Source: JAITMY01 sp031553765 (GTDB taxonomy: Bacteria > Bacteroidota > Bacteroidia > Bacteroidales > UBA932). From it: 64,000 nt of DNA. The notes under the pieces were generated by a model. The model saw only the letters and a program-made list of their open reading frames with translations, searched no databases and was not told the origin of the DNA. The DNA lies in assembly GCA_031553765.1 (NCBI GenBank), contig JAVBKY010000009.1:1-64000 (forward strand), read 5' to 3'. This document shows positions 1 to 9,174 of this stretch, piece by piece (position 1 is the first letter of the stretch; the number at the start of each line of letters is the position of its first letter). The position numbers were made by a program, and so were the translations under genes.

Positions 1-1
1 C

Positions 2-1324
2 GATGCTCCTCCAGTGGGCAGCTTGCGCTGGGCGTTAAAACAGCACCCCGGTGAGCCTATTATCATAATTTTTAAAGTGTCTGGTATAATTCAGCTACAA
101 TCTCCTGAGAGTACCTCCAAAAAGAATGAGCTCAGCTCGGGCAAGCGCAGCAACTTTACCATAGCCGGACAAACTGCCCCGGGTGATGGTATTTGCATCG
201 CAGGCAACAAGGTTAACTTTGGCTCGTCAAGAAGTTTCATTATTCGCCACGTTCGCTTCCGTATTGGCACCATGAACGGTCATGCCGATGGTAATGGCTC
301 AATTGGCGCTGAAAACGGAGGCAACTTTATCATTGACCACTGCACCTTTGGATGGTCGGGTGAGGAAAATATGACCATGTACGATAATGACATGACCACC
401 GTTCAGTGGTGCGTTGTTCACGAGGGGTTGTATAACTCGGGGCATAATAAAGGTGCTCGTGGTTATGGTTGTCAGTGGGGAGGAACTCCCGCCACCTATC
501 ACCACAACTTACTTGCCCACAATGACAGCCGCAGCCCACGCTTCAACGGAGCAAGGGGTAACGGTGCCACCAGTGGTGACAGAGAGGTGCTGATAGACTT
601 TGTAAACAACGTAAACTATAACTGGGGTAGGTCTAACTCTTGTTATGGCTCGGATATTGAATGGAACGGCATCAGTAGATACGGAGTTTCAAACCGTACT
701 AACTTTGTCAACAACTACTGGAAGCCCGGACCGGCCCGTCCGGGCAATCAAACTTCCTATTTTAGCCAGTCCACATACAACACGCAACCGCTCCCTCTAA
801 GACTTGCTGAGTGGTACATGAGCGGTAACTACATGGAAGGAACAGCTCATGCGTCTTATAATACGAATAACTACCTGGGGTTGAATTCAAGCTATCCTGC
901 ACCCTATAATATAGGAGAAAGTCTAAAATCTCCTATTCCGTTTGCCATTTCCCACCCGGTAACAACCCAGTCGGCGCAAGATGCCTACGAAAGCGTGCTG
1001 GCGGGCGCAGGAGCCTTTCCTCGTGATGCTGTGGATGTTCGCATTGTAGAAGAAACTAGAACCGGTACAGCAACCTACTCCGCATCGAAGGGGGTGATGG
1101 GAATTATTGACAGCCCTGATGATGTAGGCGGCTACCCAACATACCAAAGTACTACGCCTCTTGTTGATACTGATGGCGATGGTATTCCCGACGAGTGGGA
1201 AATCGCCAACGGCTTAGACCCATATAACCCCACCGATGGGGCGGGAACTGACATTATGGGAGTGGGAAGGTACACCAACCTGGAGGTGTACCTGTACGAT
1301 TTGGCGCAGCAACGCTTACGTTAA
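2..1324 (+). CDS. Pectate lyase, PL1-type, 5' truncated by window edge
   Basis: This is the body of a secreted right-handed beta-helix pectate lyase that would cleave polygalacturonate by beta-elimination. The frame is open to the left edge: bases 2-13 read Asp-Ala-Pro-Pro straight into the GTG at 14, so that GTG is an internal valine and the true start lies outside the window. Visible family hallmarks are SLRWAL, TIAGQTAPGDGI and IDHCTFGWSGEEN, the same landmarks seen in the full-length lyase at 2477-5035. The C-terminus carries an Asp-rich DTDGDGIPDEWE segment of the calcium-binding thrombospondin-3/EF-hand-like kind common at the end of Bacteroidetes PL1 enzymes. The signal peptide and the first strands of the helix are missing. 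Two further secreted genes follow in the same direction within about 60 bp of each other. The family call is firm; the exact substrate (polygalacturonate or methylated pectin) is inferred. Confidence 0.9.
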   Translation, partial: DAPPVGSLRWALKQHPGEPIIIIFKVSGIIQLQSPESTSKKNELSSGKRSNFTIAGQTAPGDGICIAGNKVNFGSSRSFIIRHVRFRIGTMNGHADGNGSIGAENGGNFIIDHCTFGWSGEENMTMYDNDMTTVQWCVVHEGLYNSGHNKGARGYGCQWGGTPATYHHNLLAHNDSRSPRFNGARGNGATSGDREVLIDFVNNVNYNWGRSNSCYGSDIEWNGISRYGVSNRTNFVNNYWKPGPARPGNQTSYFSQSTYNTQPLPLRLAEWYMSGNYMEGTAHASYNTNNYLGLNSSYPAPYNIGESLKSPIPFAISHPVTTQSAQDAYESVLAGAGAFPRDAVDVRIVEETRTGTATYSASKGVMGIIDSPDDVGGYPTYQSTTPLVDTDGDGIPDEWEIANGLDPYNPTDGAGTDIMGVGRYTNLEVYLYDLAQQRLR

Positions 1325-1383
1325 TCCAAGTTGTTCGTTGTATCTTAATAGTCGTTGAAAACAAGCCCTAATAATAAAAGATA

Positions 1384-2454
1384 ATGAAAAAAACGTTTTT
1401 ATCAAACATTGTGCTTGTCGCATTTTTCCTGCTGAATGGGGGAGTATGGGCAAATGCGCAAACGCCAATTGATAGCGTAGATTTGCCTCAGGTGGGGAGC
1501 CTGCTGGGTGGCGGTGTGGTATATCACGTAGATGAGGTTACGCGAAAAGTGCTGGTGGTGGCACTAACAGAATCGCCCACTAACGCAAAGAACTTTTACA
1601 GAACATGGGGTGAAGGCGGGCATCTGATTACAGGTGCCTCGTATGGTAAAAACGGTCTTAAAAACACGAAAGCAATTATTGCCGGGCAGGTAATTATTCA
1701 GGATATTGATGCTTGTCGCGATAACACGGTTGGAAAAGGTACTGAATCTAAGTACAGCTGTACAGGCTTTAAACTTCCTGCCGATACGGCTCGTCGCGCG
1801 GCGCATTGGTGTACAGAGTTGGGGCAAGAGTGGTTTTTGCCCTCGCGCGAGCAACTCAAAAAAATGTACAATGCTAAAAGCGCAGTAAATGCAGTTTTGG
1901 CTACTACTCAAGGCGCAACCCTGCTGGGCGATGGGTTCTACTGGTCGTCAACGCAGTCTGGTGCTCATGATGCGTGGTATGTATTCTTTGATAATGGCGA
2001 AACCAACGCAAGCTTAAAAACGAACTCCGGTAGCGTACGACCCATTCGTGAGTATGTATATAGTAGTAACCCCGGAGAAGAAGTTGAGGAGGAAGAAGTG
2101 CCAATAGGAGAGCAACCATCCACGGGTGAAGACGATGGTGGCGGCGGCGACGACGGAGGTGGTGATGATGGTGGTGACGGTGGCGATGATGGTGGTGGTG
2201 ACACTACAGCAGCTGAAAAGAGCAGCTTAAAAGCCAGCTTATATCCTGTTCCTATTACAGCAGATATGCTGTATGTAGCAGGTGTGGAGGGGCGCCTAAA
2301 GGTAGAAGTGTACAACTCTTCAGGCGTGTTGCTCATGAGCAAAATATGCCATGCGGGGGAGCCTATAAATCTCTCGGCTATGCCCAAGGGAACGCTGTTT
2401 GTGAAATTGTCAAATGGTGGTAAAAGCGTCACCAAGCAAGTAGTAAAGCTGTAG
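1384..2454 (+). CDS. T9SS-exported protein with Lcl/DUF1566-type domain
   Basis: A 356-residue secreted protein. An N-terminal signal peptide (about residues 1-25, ending ANAQ) is followed by a globular region (about 45-225) with WFLPSREQLKKMY (from residue 150) and FYWSSTQ (from 185), ending in VRPIRE. This pattern is typical of the DUF1566/Lcl C-terminal fold, which is related to FGE-like C-type lectins. A low-complexity Asp/Gly-rich linker (about 230-275) leads to a C-terminal domain of about 70 residues with the LYPVP opening and a terminal KQVVKL, which matches type A type IX secretion sorting domains. It is therefore probably moved across the outer membrane by T9SS and anchored or released at the surface. 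It lies between two pectate lyases (59 and 22 bp gaps), so a binding or accessory role in pectin use is plausible but not shown. No catalytic motif was recognised. Confidence 0.8.
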   Translation: MKKTFLSNIVLVAFFLLNGGVWANAQTPIDSVDLPQVGSLLGGGVVYHVDEVTRKVLVVALTESPTNAKNFYRTWGEGGHLITGASYGKNGLKNTKAIIAGQVIIQDIDACRDNTVGKGTESKYSCTGFKLPADTARRAAHWCTELGQEWFLPSREQLKKMYNAKSAVNAVLATTQGATLLGDGFYWSSTQSGAHDAWYVFFDNGETNASLKTNSGSVRPIREYVYSSNPGEEVEEEEVPIGEQPSTGEDDGGGGDDGGGDDGGDGGDDGGGDTTAAEKSSLKASLYPVPITADMLYVAGVEGRLKVEVYNSSGVLLMSKICHAGEPINLSAMPKGTLFVKLSNGGKSVTKQVVKL

Positions 2455-2476
2455 CAAACACTTAAAATATTTACAG

Positions 2477-5035
2477 ATGAAAAAGATATTAGCGATACTG
2501 ATTTTGATAAATGCTACGCTGTTGAACGCTATAGCAATGGACCCAGCTATTAGTGTCGATTTTAATGTGGGAAAAACGCGTAAAGCGGATGAAACAAATG
2601 AACCCGGCTATTTGTCATGGCTAATAGACCAAGCAGACCCGACCAATACCAATACGTATACAGGAAAAACGGCAACCATATCGGGAGTTACCATAACCCT
2701 GTCGGGAAAGGCTCAAGATAAGAGCGCCAGCTTAGATACATACTGGGATAAAGCGCTTGTGCAAACTCCCAACTTTATCCGCTTTGCCAGCGATGGTGTA
2801 TTTGTTAAGCAAGATGACGGAGGTGATAAGGGGGGAGAAATATCCATGAAGTTGGAGGGACTAAAAACAGGAACGCATACCATTATGTTGTTTTTTAATA
2901 GCACAGCCAATGCCTCCAACACCTTTGCTCCCATTGATATTTACATTGACGAGGTGAACAAGGCACGAATAACACCATCCTGTAGGGTTATGAAAAATTC
3001 GTTAGCAGCCTATACATTTTTGACCTTTGACGTAGTTGAGCCCAATGCCGCTGTTATTAGAATGACAGCAGATGCTTCATTTAACGCAACTCTGAAGAAT
3101 GTTTATTTATGTGGCTTTGCGCTAAACGTACCTGATGCTAAAGCACAAATTCGTAATCCACTCCCCTCTTATATGGATGAACACGTTAATGCTGATAACG
3201 GAATGGTCAACCTTTCATGGACAGCAACAGAGTCCGGTGCCGAATCCTACAATGTATATTGGGGGTTGGATTCTGCTGGCGTGGATAATGCCACTGCCGC
3301 TTCGTCGACCTTCCGTGGCAATCAAACTGCTACGAGTTATACGCTAATGGACGTAAAGCGAATGAATTCGTACTATTGGCGGGTTGATGCGGTTAAGGGC
3401 GGCGTTGCCACCAAGGGTAGGCTACTGTTTTTCCGTCCACGAGTTTTGGCTTTCCCGAGTGCTGAAGGCTATGGCAGGTATGCTCGTGGAGGACGTGGTG
3501 GTCAAGTGGTGTATGTAACTAACCTTAATAACAGTGGTCCCGGTAGTTTACGCGAAGCCATTACCAGTAACATTGGCCCTCGCTACGTTGTGTTTGCCAC
3601 TTCAGGTAGAATTCACATCAATCCGGGCGATCGCCTTACGGTAAATCAGAACTACATTACGGTGGCCGGACAAGCGGCACCGGGTAAGGGCATTTGTGTT
3701 AGCGGCATGGGTTTTGGTGTTACAGGAGATGATGTTATTATGCGCTTCATGCGCGTGCGCGTGGGGCAGTTTGGCTACACAACAGATGGTATGGGGATGA
3801 CCGGTGCCGACTTTAGTATCGGAGACCACAACTCCATCAGCTGGTCGCATGATGAGGCCTTCAGTTCGCGTGGCGGTAAAAGTTTCACGCTGCAAAATAC
3901 GCTCATTTCCGAAGCTCTTAACGCAGCCAATCACAAGAACTACGACTATGGTAAAACACATGGCTTTGCAGGTAGTATTGGTGGCGATACGGCAACTTTC
4001 ATCCGCATGCTGCTGGCGCATTGCGAAGGTCGCAATTGGAGTTTGGCAGGCGGATTGTCAGGTGATGGCTATTACACAGGTCACTTGGAAATAGCCAACA
4101 ACGTAGTGTACAACTACGGTGGCCGTGTGACCGATGGCGGCGCGCATGAGGTTAACTTTGTAAACAACTACTATAAGCAAGGAAAACATAGCACCGGTGA
4201 TATGCTTGTGCCGCAGCACGAGGCCGTTGGGTTAGGTACCCAAAAGTACTACGCCAAGGGCAATGTACTTGAGAAATACAACAATGGCGTTTATGGTACC
4301 TTTATTTGCAACGGAACGGAGCCCATAGCTGCCAAGTGTGGTTGTACCAACAGCCAGTGGGCGCAAACAAGGTATGAGGATTTTGTAAGTGAGCCTTTCT
4401 TCCCCTCGTATGCCACTATTCTACCTGCTAAGCACGCCTTTAAAACAGTGCTATCCGATTGCGGTGCCAACATGCCTGCGCTTGATGAACACGACCTGCG
4501 GGTTATACTCGAAACTCGCGAAGGAACATGGAAATACAAAGGAAGTTATACAGGAAAGCAAGGTCTGCCCGATCACCACTTGGATGTGGGTGGCTATGAC
4601 AACTATCCGGAAATTAAGCTTAACCTCGATGAGTTCGATACCGACCGCGATGGATTACCTAACTGGTGGGAAATAGAGGTGAGCAAAACAAGACCTGATG
4701 GTGTGATTGGAGACTTTACCGACACCAATACCGATCCCGACAACGACGGAAATACGCACATGGAGAGGTACTTGGAGTTTATGGCTACACCACATGTTGT
4801 CACAATGAAGAAAAGCGTCGTATCCGTGGAGTTAAGCCAGTATACACGAGGTTACACCAAGTCCCCGGTTTATGAGGTAGAAACCAACGGCGATGGAGTG
4901 GTAACCATTAATGGTAATTGGGCTCGTTTTCAACCAAATAATGAATTTTCAGGTGTTACCTACTTCACGTTTAAGGTTACCGACAGTGATGGAGACACAA
5001 TGGTACGCAAAATTGGAGTTCGTGTAAAACCCTAA
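2477..5035 (+). CDS. Multidomain pectate lyase, PL1-type
   Basis: An 852-residue secreted pectate lyase. After a signal peptide (about 1-21) comes an N-terminal beta-rich region (about 25-220, possibly carbohydrate-binding), then a fibronectin type III domain (about 229-320). The PL1 beta-helix begins near residue 326 with FPSAEGYGRYARGGRGG and contains GSLREAI, VAGQAAPGKGICV and the Asp/His-rich DHNSISWSHDEAF segment. A DTDRDGLPNWWEIE calcium-binding-like motif (from about 721) precedes a C-terminal Ig/cadherin-like domain (about 770-852). It would depolymerise homogalacturonan outside the cytoplasm. No T9SS sorting domain is obvious at the C-terminus. The gene starts 22 bp after the T9SS protein and ends just before a good intrinsic terminator, so 1-5101 probably ends one transcription unit. 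Confidence 0.9.
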   Translation: MKKILAILILINATLLNAIAMDPAISVDFNVGKTRKADETNEPGYLSWLIDQADPTNTNTYTGKTATISGVTITLSGKAQDKSASLDTYWDKALVQTPNFIRFASDGVFVKQDDGGDKGGEISMKLEGLKTGTHTIMLFFNSTANASNTFAPIDIYIDEVNKARITPSCRVMKNSLAAYTFLTFDVVEPNAAVIRMTADASFNATLKNVYLCGFALNVPDAKAQIRNPLPSYMDEHVNADNGMVNLSWTATESGAESYNVYWGLDSAGVDNATAASSTFRGNQTATSYTLMDVKRMNSYYWRVDAVKGGVATKGRLLFFRPRVLAFPSAEGYGRYARGGRGGQVVYVTNLNNSGPGSLREAITSNIGPRYVVFATSGRIHINPGDRLTVNQNYITVAGQAAPGKGICVSGMGFGVTGDDVIMRFMRVRVGQFGYTTDGMGMTGADFSIGDHNSISWSHDEAFSSRGGKSFTLQNTLISEALNAANHKNYDYGKTHGFAGSIGGDTATFIRMLLAHCEGRNWSLAGGLSGDGYYTGHLEIANNVVYNYGGRVTDGGAHEVNFVNNYYKQGKHSTGDMLVPQHEAVGLGTQKYYAKGNVLEKYNNGVYGTFICNGTEPIAAKCGCTNSQWAQTRYEDFVSEPFFPSYATILPAKHAFKTVLSDCGANMPALDEHDLRVILETREGTWKYKGSYTGKQGLPDHHLDVGGYDNYPEIKLNLDEFDTDRDGLPNWWEIEVSKTRPDGVIGDFTDTNTDPDNDGNTHMERYLEFMATPHVVTMKKSVVSVELSQYTRGYTKSPVYEVETNGDGVVTINGNWARFQPNNEFSGVTYFTFKVTDSDGDTMVRKIGVRVKP

Positions 5036-5063
5036 TAAATACTACTTATAGTGATTACTACAG

Positions 5064-5101
5064 TAAGGGATACCATCTATTTGGCGGTATTCCTTATTTT
5101 T
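5064..5101 (+). terminator. Intrinsic terminator after the pectate lyase
   Basis: A hairpin with 10-bp arms (AAGGGATACC / GGTATTCCTT, one mismatch) and a short loop is followed by a T-rich tract. It lies about 30 bp after the stop of the lyase and upstream of the promoter for the DUF3826 gene. Confidence 0.65.
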
Positions 5102-5171
5102 GTGCCTATTTGTTAATGGTGTTTTAACTTTAATTTAGCTATTACAAAGCTGCCAATTTTGTAAAAAAATG

Positions 5172-5179
5172 TAAGTTTG
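5172..5179 (+). promoter_or_regulatory. Candidate -7 element TAAGTTTG
   Basis: A perfect match to the Bacteroidetes -7 consensus TAnnTTTG, 75 bp before the DUF3826 start codon. No clear TTTG -33 element is seen at 19-21 bp, so support comes from the -7 match and its position. Confidence 0.45.
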
Positions 5180-5254
5180 TATTAAACCTATGTGAAATTA
5201 CATAGTCAAACCCTTTAGAGTTTCATAAAAACACACAATCAAAACGATTAAAAC

Positions 5255-5917
5255 ATGAAGTTACGTTTACTTGCCTTAACTCTTACACTTTGCGCTATTC
5301 CTTTTGCACAAGCGCAAACTTCCCAATCTATTGATGAAAAAGAGGCAGCCTATATGAAGGTAGTTACCGAGCGTGCCGCTAAAATAGTAGTGGCGCTCAA
5401 CATCGACGATACAGCGAAATTTGCTCGTGTACGTACCATTATCGCTTATCAGTATCGCGACTTGAATAACATTCATGAAGAGCGCAACGCCACAGTAAAA
5501 GTGTTGCGGGAGCAGGGAGGAGAAGATAAGGACGCGAAGCTAAAGGAAACCGAGAACGACGCTGATGTTAAGTTGTACAACCTACATTGTGCCTACATCG
5601 CTAAGCTTTCAAGTGAGCTCACGCCTGAGCAGGTTGAAAAGGTAAAAGATGGTATGACCTATGGTCGCGCACCCCGCGACTACAAGGCCTTTTGCGACAT
5701 GATACCCTCGCTTACCGACGACCAAAAGCGCTACATTTATACCGCTATTTACGAGGCGCGTGAGCATGCCATGGATGCCGAGTCCAGCGATAAAAAGCAC
5801 GCCTGGTTTGGCAAGTACCGCGGCCGCATAAACAACTACCTTTCAGCGCAAGGCTACGACCTTAACAAGGAGCGTGAAGAGTCAAACAAGCGCATGGAAG
5901 CCGAAAAAAATAAGTAG
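5255..5917 (+). CDS. DUF3826 family secreted protein
   Basis: A 220-residue protein with a clear signal peptide (residues 1-21, ending AQAQ) and an otherwise highly charged, helical sequence. The layout (conserved YMKVVTERAAKIVVALNI near the N-terminus, central helices, a Lys/Glu-rich tail) matches DUF3826, a family of unknown function found again and again in Bacteroidetes pectin and rhamnogalacturonan loci. No enzymatic motif is visible. It has its own candidate promoter and is followed by the beta-helix protein at 6014, with which it may be co-transcribed. A periplasmic accessory role in pectin degradation is inferred from context only. Confidence 0.75.
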   Translation: MKLRLLALTLTLCAIPFAQAQTSQSIDEKEAAYMKVVTERAAKIVVALNIDDTAKFARVRTIIAYQYRDLNNIHEERNATVKVLREQGGEDKDAKLKETENDADVKLYNLHCAYIAKLSSELTPEQVEKVKDGMTYGRAPRDYKAFCDMIPSLTDDQKRYIYTAIYEAREHAMDAESSDKKHAWFGKYRGRINNYLSAQGYDLNKEREESNKRMEAEKNK

Positions 5918-5934
5918 GCAATAGGCAGTTAGCA

Positions 5935-6030
5935 ATAGGCAATGTGGGATGGCGTGGGCTGTCACACTGAGCCCGCCTGTCGAAGTGGTGTGAACTTAAA
6001 TCGTAAATCGTAAATGGTAAATCGTAAATA
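5935..6030. repeat. Intergenic repeat fragments before the beta-helix gene
   Basis: This gap holds a CACTGAGCCCGCCTGTCGAAG segment of the widespread TGAGCCTGTCGAAG repeat (related copies at 22576-22651 and 39313-39340). It is followed by iterated AAATCGTAAAT units that run into the start codon of the next gene. Confidence 0.55.
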
Positions 6031-9000
6031 TTTTCTCCTCGCACTCGCTCTCCTTCCTCTCTCTTTGCTTGCGCAAAAAAAGGAGCAACCACCTCGCCCC
6101 ATTGAGGTGCAAAAGGGTGTCCTTAGCTACAATGCCGACGAGCGTGGCAATCGCATTCCCGACTTCTCATATGCCGGATACATGGCGGGAGAACAGGACA
6201 TTCCTACCGCTATAGTGCGCGTTCGGGTACCGCAAACAAGCGACGATGCCACCAAGCAAATTCAGCAGGCGCTGGATTATGTTGCCTCTTTACCCATTGA
6301 TAAAAACGGATTGCGTGGCACGGTGTTGCTGGATGAAGGCACGTACAACGTTGACGGAGCCTTGCGCATCAACGCAAGCGGCGTAGTACTGCGTGGTAGT
6401 GGTGTGGAAAAAACTACCGTTTTAGGAAGAGGAGTTGACCGTCAAACGCTGATTACCGTTGCAGGAAAGAACGATAAAGTATTATCACCCGAAATAAAAA
6501 TTACCGATAGCTACGTTCCCGTAAATGCTATGCAATTTCGGGTAGAAAAGCACTCGTTTAAGGTGGGAGATGATGTGCAGGTACGTCGTGTAGGCACAGC
6601 CGAATGGATAAAAGAGTTGGGCACTGACCACTTTGGCGGAGGCATCACAGCCTTGGGATGGAAGCCCGGTAACCTTGACATTGTTTGGGATAGAAAAGTG
6701 ACGGCAGTTAATGGCGATCAAATCACCGTAGACGTGCCCATCACTACTGCCATAGACGCTAGCCTTGGCAGTGGATTCGTGTGCGCAAACAAGTGGCAAG
6801 GACGCATAAGTAATGTAGGTGTTGAGAATCTCACACTGCAATCATCATACAACGAAAAGAATAAAAAAGACGAGGCCCATCGCTGGATGGCCATTGTGAT
6901 TGAAAATGCGCAGGATGCATGGGTGCGTCAGGTTACATTTAAAAACTTTGCAGGCTCCGCAGTAGTTGCGTGGGAAACCGCCAAACGCGTAACAGTGGAA
7001 GATTGTAAATCGCTGGAGCCCATTTCGGAAATAGCCAACGAGCGCCGCAATACATTTTACACTACAGCTACGCAAACCCTTTTTTTGCGATGCTACGCAG
7101 AGCGTGGTATGCATGATTTTGCTGTTGGTTATTGCGCTGCAGGTCCTATTGCATTTGTACAGTGCGAATCGCACCAACCTTATGGTTACAGCGGTACTAT
7201 TGACACATGGGCATCGGGTGTACTACTTGATGTAGTGAATGTAGATGGTAACGCACTTGGCTTCCCCAACCGTGATCAGGACATGCAAGGTGCGGGATGG
7301 ACTGCCGCCAACAGCATGTTGTGGCAGTGTACCGCCGCCAAGGTATACAACATGGCGCCGCCCACAGCGCAAAACTGGGCTATTGGTACCTGGGCGCAAT
7401 TTATTGGCGAAGGATATTGGAGCGAATCGAACAATCAGGTGCAACCGCGTAGCTTATACAGCGCGCAGCTATCACAGCGATTGGGTAAAGATATGTCGTA
7501 CCGCGCACAGCTAATTGATATGGGGGGAGAGGCCAGCAGCAGTCCCACGGTAGAAAAGGCCATGGAGCTAACAGCTGAAGCGCATAACCCTATACAAACG
7601 CTTCCCGATTGGGTTGATAAAGCCGCGCAACGTAATCCTATTTCAATTGATGCCTCCACAGCAAAAGTTCTTCCCGCAGTTGTAGCAGCTAAAGAAGAAA
7701 AATCTGTTGCCCCACTTGAAGTGAAAAACGGTTGGTTGGTGCGTAACGGAGAGCTGATGGTGGGTAGCAGAATCGACGTGTCGTGGTGGAGTGGCAGCAT
7801 AAAGCCTAACTTCATTAAAACAGCGCGTCGCGCATACCACATCACGCGCTATGTACCCGGTCGTACAGGCACAGGTTATACCGACGATTTAGACGCAATG
7901 ACAGACACCATGCTCGCCAAAAATATGGTGGGCGTGGACTACAACTACGCGTTGTGGTACGATCGCCGTCGTGACGACCACGAGCGCATACGCCGCATGG
8001 ATGGCGAGGTATGGGCGCCGTTTTACGAGCTACCGTTTGCTCGTACAGGTGGCGATGAATTAGGGTGGGATGGTTTGAGCAAGTACGACTTGACAACCTA
8101 CAACTCCTGGTACTGGCTACGCCTAAAGCAGTTTGCCGATTTAGCCGACAAGAAAAATCTCATGCTGACTTATCAGCACTACTTTCAGCACAATATTATT
8201 GAAGCAGGAGCGCACTGGGCCGACTTCCCTTGGCGTCCGGCAAACAATGTAAACAATACGCCATTTGTAGAACCCACGCACTATGCAGGTGATAAGCGTA
8301 TTTTCTACGCCGATCAATTTTACGATGTAAGCAACCCGGAATACAGAGCGCTACACGAAGCATACATTCGCAAGAGCTTAAATAGTTTCTCCGACAATGG
8401 TGTACTCCATCTTACCAGCGCCGAGTACACAGGGCCGTTGCACTTTGTGCAATTTTGGTTGGACGTGATTGCCGATTGGGAAAAAGAAACGGGCAAAAAA
8501 GTACTGATAGGTCTCAGCACAACAAAGGATGTGCAGGACTCTATTCTTGCCGACCCCAAGCGCGCTGCCGTAGTTGATGTAATTGACATTCGCTACTGGT
8601 GGTATCAAGCCGATGGTAGTGCGTATGCACCACAAGGCGGACAAAACCTTGCGCCACGTCAACACGCGCGCCTGCTAAAACCCAAAAACACTTCGTTTGA
8701 ACAAGTATATCATGCCGTAAGCGAGTATAAGACTAAGCACCCTGATAAGGCTGTGATATTCTCTGCGCAAGGCAACTACGATATGGCAGAATTTATGGGC
8801 GGTGGTTCGTTAGCTGCTATTCCTGTAAAAGATAAAATGTTTTTAGCCTCAGCCGCAAGCATGATGCCTACAAAGATGGGCATAAATCTTGCGCTGAAAA
8901 ATGATGCGGGAGAATGCGTTGTTTACGCCATTGATGGCTCGGTAACATTAGACTTGACGCAGTATAGCGGTAAGTACACAGCCCAGTGGATTAATCCCAG

Positions 9001-9103
9001 AGATGGCAATTTTTACAAGAAAACACAAGCAGTAAAAAGTGGTGAAAAGGTGAAATTATCACCTCCTGAATCGGGGATGAATTTGTTGTGGTTGAAGAGA
9101 TAA
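6014..9103 (+). CDS. Beta-helix plus TIM-barrel-like secreted protein (DUF6298-like)
   Basis: A 1029-residue secreted protein starting MVNRKYFLLALAL with a standard signal peptide to about residue 20. Residues about 45-480 look like a pectate-lyase-type right-handed beta-helix (VLLDEGTYNVDGALRI, VVLRGSG, repeated N- and V-rich turns). Residues about 610-930 form a second region rich in Trp/Tyr (DVSWWSGSIKPNF, HITRYVPGRTGTGYTDDLD, LTYQHYFQHNIIEAGAHWADFPW), resembling a TIM-barrel hydrolase. The last 90 residues (YAIDGSVTLDLTQYSGKYTAQW) resemble the beta-sandwich that ends DUF4038/apiosidase-like proteins. I recall this layout from DUF6298 proteins of pectin loci, but the assignment is tentative. 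It is probably a glycan-active enzyme of unknown specificity. The start ATG sits inside an AAATGGTAAATCG repeat, so the leader is repeat-derived. It ends at a strong convergent hairpin. Confidence 0.65.
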   Translation: MVNRKYFLLALALLPLSLLAQKKEQPPRPIEVQKGVLSYNADERGNRIPDFSYAGYMAGEQDIPTAIVRVRVPQTSDDATKQIQQALDYVASLPIDKNGLRGTVLLDEGTYNVDGALRINASGVVLRGSGVEKTTVLGRGVDRQTLITVAGKNDKVLSPEIKITDSYVPVNAMQFRVEKHSFKVGDDVQVRRVGTAEWIKELGTDHFGGGITALGWKPGNLDIVWDRKVTAVNGDQITVDVPITTAIDASLGSGFVCANKWQGRISNVGVENLTLQSSYNEKNKKDEAHRWMAIVIENAQDAWVRQVTFKNFAGSAVVAWETAKRVTVEDCKSLEPISEIANERRNTFYTTATQTLFLRCYAERGMHDFAVGYCAAGPIAFVQCESHQPYGYSGTIDTWASGVLLDVVNVDGNALGFPNRDQDMQGAGWTAANSMLWQCTAAKVYNMAPPTAQNWAIGTWAQFIGEGYWSESNNQVQPRSLYSAQLSQRLGKDMSYRAQLIDMGGEASSSPTVEKAMELTAEAHNPIQTLPDWVDKAAQRNPISIDASTAKVLPAVVAAKEEKSVAPLEVKNGWLVRNGELMVGSRIDVSWWSGSIKPNFIKTARRAYHITRYVPGRTGTGYTDDLDAMTDTMLAKNMVGVDYNYALWYDRRRDDHERIRRMDGEVWAPFYELPFARTGGDELGWDGLSKYDLTTYNSWYWLRLKQFADLADKKNLMLTYQHYFQHNIIEAGAHWADFPWRPANNVNNTPFVEPTHYAGDKRIFYADQFYDVSNPEYRALHEAYIRKSLNSFSDNGVLHLTSAEYTGPLHFVQFWLDVIADWEKETGKKVLIGLSTTKDVQDSILADPKRAAVVDVIDIRYWWYQADGSAYAPQGGQNLAPRQHARLLKPKNTSFEQVYHAVSEYKTKHPDKAVIFSAQGNYDMAEFMGGGSLAAIPVKDKMFLASAASMMPTKMGINLALKNDAGECVVYAIDGSVTLDLTQYSGKYTAQWINPRDGNFYKKTQAVKSGEKVKLSPPESGMNLLWLKR

Positions 9104-9106
9104 AAA

Positions 9107-9169
9107 TTAGACAGGATTTATAGAATTAACAAGGTAAGAAATCCAGTTAATTCTGTAAATCCTGTCTAA
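9107..9169. terminator. Long convergent hairpin / bidirectional terminator
   Basis: Two 24-nt arms (9107-9130 and 9146-9169) are complementary with a single mismatch around a 15-nt loop. The element sits exactly between the stop codons of two convergent genes (9103 plus, 9175 minus), with A/T tracts on both sides, so it can end transcription from both directions. Confidence 0.7.
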
Positions 9170-9174
9170 AAATA

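Noticed and set aside
1965..2435. Pro/Ser-rich minus-strand frame
   Set aside because: It is the reverse complement of the Asp/Gly-rich linker of the T9SS protein; the low complexity explains the open frame.
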